Shown one piece after another: positions 59,228 to 64,000 of a DNA stretch of 64,000 nt; position 1 is the first letter of the stretch, and the number at the start of each line of letters is the position of its first letter. A program made the translations under genes and the position numbers. The notes beneath the pieces are model-generated. The model was given only the letters and a program-made list of their open reading frames with translations. It did not search any database and was not told the origin of the DNA. Origin of the DNA: Bacteroidota bacterium (GTDB lineage: Bacteria > Bacteroidota > Ignavibacteria > UBA10030 > UBA8401); NCBI GenBank assembly GCA_035506275.1, contig DATJPT010000020.1:37535-101534 (forward strand), written 5' to 3'.

Positions 59228-61450
59228 TTACTTCAGCAGCATCATTTTTTTGACCTGCGAAAAACTTCCGGCTTCGATCCTGTAAAAATACATTCCGCTT
59301 GCCAGCGCCCGCGCGTCGAACTGCACGGTGTATTCTCCGGGATTCTGGCGCCCGTCGACCAGCGTTGCCACCAGGCGTCCTAAAACATCATACACTTTCA
59401 GGGTCACCGGACCGGCCTTCGCGATCGAATACACCAGCGTCGTCGTCGGGTTGAACGGGTTAGGATAATTCTGCGACAACGCATAGACCGCAGGCACCTG
59501 GACGGCCTTCTTTACCCCGGTGGTAACAAAGCTGCTGGGGACAGCAAGGTAATCCAGGTACATCCAGCCCCAGCTCATCTGTATCTGGATCGTATCGATC
59601 CCCTTAAAAAGATGCACGTAGGCGGTCTCTTCGAGCCAGGCCGTCGTCGAACCCGTGAACGTGACAGTATCCTCAGGAACACTATTCACGTTGACAAACT
59701 GGGTTTTCGGGCTCTGGTAGGCAAGCTTGTAGCCGAACGCGATGGGATAGATGCTGTCCGCAGGCACACCGCTGACTGTCCAACTGATCGTGGCAATCGA
59801 GGTGTCGGTCTCGATGTCAACATATTGTCCGCCGCTTGCCGAGGCATCGCTCTTCACGGTCATACCAGGTCCTTTTCTTATCGCTTTTTCCGCTTCAAGC
59901 CGGGTAAGGGGGGGCTTGCCGACGATCAACTGCACAACGGACGAGACGTTCCGGTGTCCTCCGTGGTTGGTGGCTGCGGCTGTCAACGCGTAATTGCCCG
60001 GAGGGATGCTCTTCCAGGTGAACGAATAATAGGACGTATCAGAGACAACAGAGAACGCGGTGCGAACGCTCCCGATCTTCATCGTGTCCTCGACAAAGAA
60101 CTCGACCGAATCGACGGCAAGCGTATCATACACCGACACCGTGATCGTCAGCTGCGTGCTGTCGGGATACTTTGCGCCGTTCGGGGGGGTGAGGATGTTC
60201 ACCGCCGGCCAGTCGAAGCCGATGCCGTGTACGTCGACGGAATTCCGATGGTTGTTCCAGACGGACTGCAGACCGGCGAGGATATCGGCGTTTGTCGAGA
60301 ATGTGGGGTCGGTCCAGGACCAGGGCATCGCCCCTGCATAACCGAGCGAATAGAGCGTATCGAATAGATTACTTTTTGGAACGCCGGGGGGATTTCCTTC
60401 CCCGCTTTCCATCGCAAATTCCGCGACGACGATCGGCTTGTCGAGCCCCCAGACGCTCGCCGGATGAATGAACGGGCACGTGGACAACGGCGTCGAAGTC
60501 GAATAGTAGTGCACCGAATAAAAATCGAGTATCCCGGCAGAATCAGCCCCCGCCGCGATAAGCTCGCTGTTGGAATAATAATTCTTGTTCGTCAATGTCG
60601 AGAGGTGGTCGAGATAGGAGATGACCTCATCCGTCGTCATCGATGCCCGATACTTCCGGTTGAATTGCCGGGCGATCGATTCTTTTTCGGCAACGTTTAA
60701 CTGAGAAAAGGCGGAACCGGTTTTCTTGAGAGCAACAGCGGGGGTGATATCCGACAGAGCTTCAAAACTCCACGAGCCGCTCGTCACAAGGGCGGAAGAA
60801 TCAGCGCGATGGATCGCGCCGCTACATAAGTTGATGAAACGCTGGATCACCGACATCGGCACATGCTTGGTGGAGCTCCACCCGAACTCGTTGCTCATCC
60901 CTTCCGGCTCATTAAAAATTTCCCATGAGAGAATGGCGGGATGGCCTTTGAGAGAGTCGATCATTGGGATCAGGCATTTGTTGATGTAGGTGTGTGTGAA
61001 GGCAGTATCGACGAGGAGCGAGTCATTCCGGTTCAGCACCGCGGCGCTGTTCGATGTGTTCAGCATATCGAACGACCAGAGGCAGATGTTGACGCCGATC
61101 TCCCGCTGCCAAGCGATGTCCAGGATCTTCCGCATGTCCGCGATGGTCCTGGCGCCCGGCCCCGTTACATGTCCGGTCGAATCGAAGGCGGGAGTGACGG
61201 TGCCGTCGGTATGCAACCACCACCGGACAGAGTTTCCGCCGGCGTTATGGATGGCCAGAAGGATCTGAGCGAAGGCCACGGTGTCGGGCGATCCTGTTCC
61301 GACGTCGCTGGCGTACTGAACCCACGCCAGGTTCGATCCGTTCAGAAAAAGCTGCTGGTTGTTGTAGCCAACCGTCGCAGCCTGCGCCAAAAGCGCATGC
61401 GGAAGTGCAACGAACGCGATCAGAATAACACTCCGTTGTACAGTGTGCAT
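59228..61450 (-). CDS. Exported GH5-like glycanase with Ig/CBM domains and type IX sorting domain
   Basis: 740 residues. Signal peptide about 1-24. TIM-barrel catalytic domain (about 28-400) with NSVRWWLHTDG, the acid/base motif SWEIFNEPEG (E181) and the nucleophile motif IVVAEFAMESG (E344), giving a GH5/GH26-clan pattern; mannanase or related beta-glycanase activity is likely. An Ig-like segment (about 410-510) and a CBM6/35-like module (about 515-645, RLEAEKAIRKGPG ... WMYLDYLAV) follow, and the C-terminal type IX domain (LSQNYPNPFNPTTTLVYSI to KKMMLLK). It lies downstream of the three-gene sensor unit, so its expression may depend on the sigma-54 system. Confidence 0.85.
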   Translation of the reverse strand: MHTVQRSVILIAFVALPHALLAQAATVGYNNQQLFLNGSNLAWVQYASDVGTGSPDTVAFAQILLAIHNAGGNSVRWWLHTDGTVTPAFDSTGHVTGPGARTIADMRKILDIAWQREIGVNICLWSFDMLNTSNSAAVLNRNDSLLVDTAFTHTYINKCLIPMIDSLKGHPAILSWEIFNEPEGMSNEFGWSSTKHVPMSVIQRFINLCSGAIHRADSSALVTSGSWSFEALSDITPAVALKKTGSAFSQLNVAEKESIARQFNRKYRASMTTDEVISYLDHLSTLTNKNYYSNSELIAAGADSAGILDFYSVHYYSTSTPLSTCPFIHPASVWGLDKPIVVAEFAMESGEGNPPGVPKSNLFDTLYSLGYAGAMPWSWTDPTFSTNADILAGLQSVWNNHRNSVDVHGIGFDWPAVNILTPPNGAKYPDSTQLTITVSVYDTLAVDSVEFFVEDTMKIGSVRTAFSVVSDTSYYSFTWKSIPPGNYALTAAATNHGGHRNVSSVVQLIVGKPPLTRLEAEKAIRKGPGMTVKSDASASGGQYVDIETDTSIATISWTVSGVPADSIYPIAFGYKLAYQSPKTQFVNVNSVPEDTVTFTGSTTAWLEETAYVHLFKGIDTIQIQMSWGWMYLDYLAVPSSFVTTGVKKAVQVPAVYALSQNYPNPFNPTTTLVYSIAKAGPVTLKVYDVLGRLVATLVDGRQNPGEYTVQFDARALASGMYFYRIEAGSFSQVKKMMLLK

Positions 61451-61516
61451 AGCATCCTCTCCAATGATCAGTGACTGACGATGAATTGCGATGGCGGATC
61501 GAATACGCCGGCAAAA

Positions 61517-63487
61517 TTATTTCAACAAGAGCATCATCCTTGCGCTGGAGTATCCCTCAGCCGAAAATCTATAGATGTATTCGCCGCTGGGAAGATTCCG
61601 GGCGTCGAACCCGACGCTGTAATTTCCTGCCGCGAGGTTCTCGTTCACCAATGCGGTGATTTCCCGCCCGAGGATGTCGTAGACCCTCAGCACCACTTTG
61701 GCACCGCGCGGCAATGAAAACTCAATTTTCGTCGATGGGTTGAACGGGTTCGGGTAATTCTGTCCCAGCCTGAAGCCGCCAGGGACGCCTTTTGTTTGTT
61801 GGACCGCAACGGGGCTGCCGGTGACTACGTATGATGCATAGACGATTGCCCATTCCCCGGAATGATGCGCGGCATACGCAGAATCATTCACATCATCCCA
61901 TAGCAACGAACCGACCGGATATCCATCAATCGTAGAGATGACGGAGTTTTGTCTGAAGTTCTCTGACAGGTTGGTGAACTTCGCAATTCCCAATTGATCG
62001 CCTGCTGCCAGCTGCGCTAAACTGGTAATGGTATCCGTGTTCACTCCGTTCACAACGCCGGGAAGCGTCGTGGGGCTGTAGTCGCCAAAAATGTATTTAC
62101 TGTGGAGGATATCGTTTGCCGATTGCGGATACTTAGGATCATCGTATTGATATTGATTCCATTTCGCCATTTGCTCCACCACCGATGCATCGATAATGCC
62201 CGGAGTTTGTGTCCCAGGGTTTGCCGTCGATGTGTGCCGTTCAATAAATCCGCCGGCCGGCGGCCCGTACATGGTAAAGAGCCTCAGAGTTCGCGGGTTC
62301 ATCCATTCGCACGGAATGTTTTCTACCCGATATACTCCCGGGTAATACCAGCGCAAGTACGAAAGAGGGTATGCGCTGCTGTCAATGGCGCCGGGAGTCG
62401 TATTGTAGTACCCGGTGATCAGCAACGGGTCATAATAATTCACGTTGTCCGAAACATAGATCTGCATTTTGTCGGGGGCCAATGCCGCAGTATTCGAAGC
62501 GTACCGCGCAGGCAGCACTGGCGCGCCGTTCACATATGTCAGAGTATCGACATTGATCGTGCTGTAGAATTGGCGTTCGACAGGATCCTCGAGCGCCACC
62601 TCGTTCGTATCTTCGCCGGCCCAATTCTGGTTGATGAATATATTGTTCGTCACGAACAATTCCCGATGGTATGGTGAAAGGAGCCAATCTTTCTTGTTGT
62701 TGACGATCGTGTTATGGTTGAAATACCCGAAATCCAACAGCGCATTCTGCTGAAGAAACGTCAACCCGCCGCCGACCACCGTTGTGTTTTCAACCCACAA
62801 CGTATCGATCGGATGCTTGCATTGGAACACCCGCGATCCCCACCATTGACTTGCATTGAACATATTCCGAAAATACGAGTTTGTAATGAAGAATCTCGCA
62901 CCGTACGGCCATCCACCGATAGCGCCCGATTCGTTCGTGCAGTCGAAGAGGTCGATGTTGCAGAATTCGAACAGGCAGCTGTCGATGGTCAGCGACTGGG
63001 GGAGCTTGTTCGCGGTGCCGCAATAAAACAACTCGTTGTTCTGATAACCGTTCATCTGCATCGTCTGGTACTGGATATTCACCATCCTAAGACTGCCATA
63101 CAGGCAATTCACCGCATTGTTATCGATCGCAACAGTCCCCCCAACTTTTGACTTGACGAGGATGATCGGTTTTGACCTCACCGTGGGGCGGGAGGGATCG
63201 GGGACCCCCGCGATGGTCAGCACTCCGGACGGGTCGTAGACATTGATCGGCGCGGATTGGTAGTAAACCTGTCCTTCAAACAGCCCGTAGACTCTCTTTG
63301 GATTTATCCTCGTTCCATCGGCGGCGGTATCGCCGTTGATTGTTGCCTCGAGAGCGCCGGCATTTTCGCCCCCGGCAAACGTCCCTCCTGAAATATAGAT
63401 CGTATCCTTCGAGGCCGCGACCTGGGCGTGCAAGTTAATGACCGCCACAACAGTTGACAACGCAAAAAGAACGAATACCTTTTTCAT
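61517..63487 (-). CDS. Exported right-handed beta-helix-like protein with type IX sorting domain
   Basis: 656 residues. Signal peptide (1-22). The body alternates short strands and turns with N/T/G-rich repeats (LTIDSCLFEFCNIDLFDCTN, FFITNSYFRNMFNASQWWGS, TLWVENTTVVGGGLTFLQQN, FVTNNIFINQNWAGED), characteristic of a pectate-lyase-like parallel beta-helix. No catalytic residues can be named with certainty. The C-terminal type IX domain (LGQNYPNPFNPSTKIEFSLP to ARMMLLLK) marks it for export. It precedes the GH5-like gene by 66 bp on the same strand and may be part of the same glycan-related unit. A lyase or adhesin role is inferred. Confidence 0.8.
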   Translation of the reverse strand: MKKVFVLFALSTVVAVINLHAQVAASKDTIYISGGTFAGGENAGALEATINGDTAADGTRINPKRVYGLFEGQVYYQSAPINVYDPSGVLTIAGVPDPSRPTVRSKPIILVKSKVGGTVAIDNNAVNCLYGSLRMVNIQYQTMQMNGYQNNELFYCGTANKLPQSLTIDSCLFEFCNIDLFDCTNESGAIGGWPYGARFFITNSYFRNMFNASQWWGSRVFQCKHPIDTLWVENTTVVGGGLTFLQQNALLDFGYFNHNTIVNNKKDWLLSPYHRELFVTNNIFINQNWAGEDTNEVALEDPVERQFYSTINVDTLTYVNGAPVLPARYASNTAALAPDKMQIYVSDNVNYYDPLLITGYYNTTPGAIDSSAYPLSYLRWYYPGVYRVENIPCEWMNPRTLRLFTMYGPPAGGFIERHTSTANPGTQTPGIIDASVVEQMAKWNQYQYDDPKYPQSANDILHSKYIFGDYSPTTLPGVVNGVNTDTITSLAQLAAGDQLGIAKFTNLSENFRQNSVISTIDGYPVGSLLWDDVNDSAYAAHHSGEWAIVYASYVVTGSPVAVQQTKGVPGGFRLGQNYPNPFNPSTKIEFSLPRGAKVVLRVYDILGREITALVNENLAAGNYSVGFDARNLPSGEYIYRFSAEGYSSARMMLLLK

Positions 63488-63566
63488 TATCCCCTCCCTG
63501 AGCGATATCCGCTGAGGCGATATCAGGTGGTAAGTTGAATAACTGATCTAGGTTCAACGATGAATT

Positions 63567-63580
63567 GCAACGGCAAACCC
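63567..63580 (-). promoter_or_regulatory. Weak sigma-54-like promoter candidate
   Basis: On the minus strand GGGTTTGCCGTTGCAA keeps GG and GC with 10-bp spacing and a good TTGCA -12 box, but the -24 side is poor (GGGTTT). About 80 bp before the gene starting at 63487. The rest of 63488-63840 shows no gene. Confidence 0.25.
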
Positions 63581-63840
63581 TAGATGGGCCGGAGAGCATG
63601 CAAACCTCGACGAAGCGGTTGGAGAACACTCGCGTGCTGACTTGCGGCGATTGGGGTGCACAAGTGTACTTTCGCTGGTCGCTGTTGTATTATTAAAAAC
63701 ATCTTCATGCGCAGACGGTGTAGGACCTCCACCTACGGTGACCATCTCTCCGCCTTTGATCCGCCGATGACACGGTCGCACGATGTCTAGAAGCCTAATT
63801 CTCGGCAAGAAAGAGAATTCACTGTACCCGTTACCCGGTC

Positions 63841-64000
63841 TCAGAACAGATAGGAGATCCCCAGCTGTGCATTCAACCCGTAGGTTTGTTCGCTCGTCGG
63901 CAGATGCCCCGACGTCCCGTTATTCCCGTTGTAGTAATTGAGATAATAGTTATCGATATGACTGTTCACGTTCGTCACATCGGCAAACACCGCCAACTCT
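63841..64000 (-). CDS. C-terminus of a beta-barrel outer-membrane (TonB-receptor-like) protein (start outside window)
   Basis: Only the last 53 residues are present. They read like the final strands of an outer-membrane barrel: AVFADVTNVNSHIDNYYLNY, then AQLGISYLF ending in a C-terminal phenylalanine, the usual barrel terminator. The phrase VFADVTNV(F/N) is common in TonB-dependent receptors. The family is therefore probable but not certain. It lies upstream of the beta-helix gene and on the same strand. Confidence 0.7.
   Translation of the reverse strand, partial: ELAVFADVTNVNSHIDNYYLNYYNGNNGTSGHLPTSEQTYGLNAQLGISYLF

Noticed and set aside
1..64000. tRNA, rRNA, CRISPR arrays, insertion sequences and phage genes
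   Set aside because: No cloverleaf-type sequence with TTCRANNC arm outside coding regions, no regularly spaced repeats, and no transposase, integrase or capsid-like protein was seen on either strand.

Overview
The window is a chromosomal stretch, probably from an uncultured free-living Gram-negative bacterium of the Ignavibacteria/Kryptonia side of the Bacteroidota-Chlorobiota (FCB) group. The evidence is five large secreted proteins that end in a type IX secretion-style C-terminal domain (an NYPNPFNPST-like motif, then a KKMMLLK-type end), SusC/TonB-receptor-like and other beta-barrel ends, an SpmA/SpmB pair in a non-sporulating setting, and moderately GC-rich DNA. I saw no rRNA, tRNA, CRISPR array, phage or insertion sequence. 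Taxonomy is inference from these traits.

Layout. 1-5.4 kb: a truncated cyclopropane-synthase-like methyltransferase, a small unknown protein, asparagine synthetase A and a secreted GH2 glycosidase. 5.4-11.3 kb: a minus-strand, TetR-regulated cassette made of an outer-membrane protein, an MacB/LolCDE-like ABC transporter (ATPase plus two permeases) and a LolA-like carrier; it looks like a self-contained envelope lipid or lipoprotein export system. 11.6-16.2 kb: a plus-strand ArsR-led operon with five AHSA1/SRPBCC paralogues, a DHFR-like reductase, a DoxX protein and a DUF4287-DUF5655 gene broken by one in-frame TGA. 16.3-23.1 kb: alpha-L-fucosidase, a double-thioredoxin secreted protein, a GT39 glycosyltransferase, and a coiled-coil lipoprotein plus LysM-like protein.

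23.3-33.3 kb: secreted proteins (arylsulfotransferase, carboxypeptidase-regulatory-repeat protein) next to a signalling operon of lipoprotein, GAF/sigma-54 activator, Ser/Thr kinase with PEGA domains and a small envelope protein. A near-consensus sigma-54 promoter sits in front of the carboxypeptidase-regulatory-repeat gene just downstream. 33.4-49.2 kb: a long minus-strand run of mainly housekeeping and transport genes (comF, uvrB, threonylcarbamoyl-AMP synthase, MFS, PepD, OPT transporter, proline dehydrogenase, DUF4139 protein, SpmB/SpmA). 49.5-64 kb: further secreted type IX proteins including a GH5-like glycanase and a beta-helix protein, a ROK sugar kinase, and a three-gene sensing unit of membrane-anchored solute-binding protein, sensor kinase and sigma-54 response regulator.

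Taken together the window encodes glycan capture and breakdown at the cell surface (GH2, GH29, GH5, ROK kinase, solute-binding sensor), type IX-exported proteins, and sigma-54 signalling that plausibly controls them. Gene functions are assigned from recognisable motifs read by eye; no database search was run.
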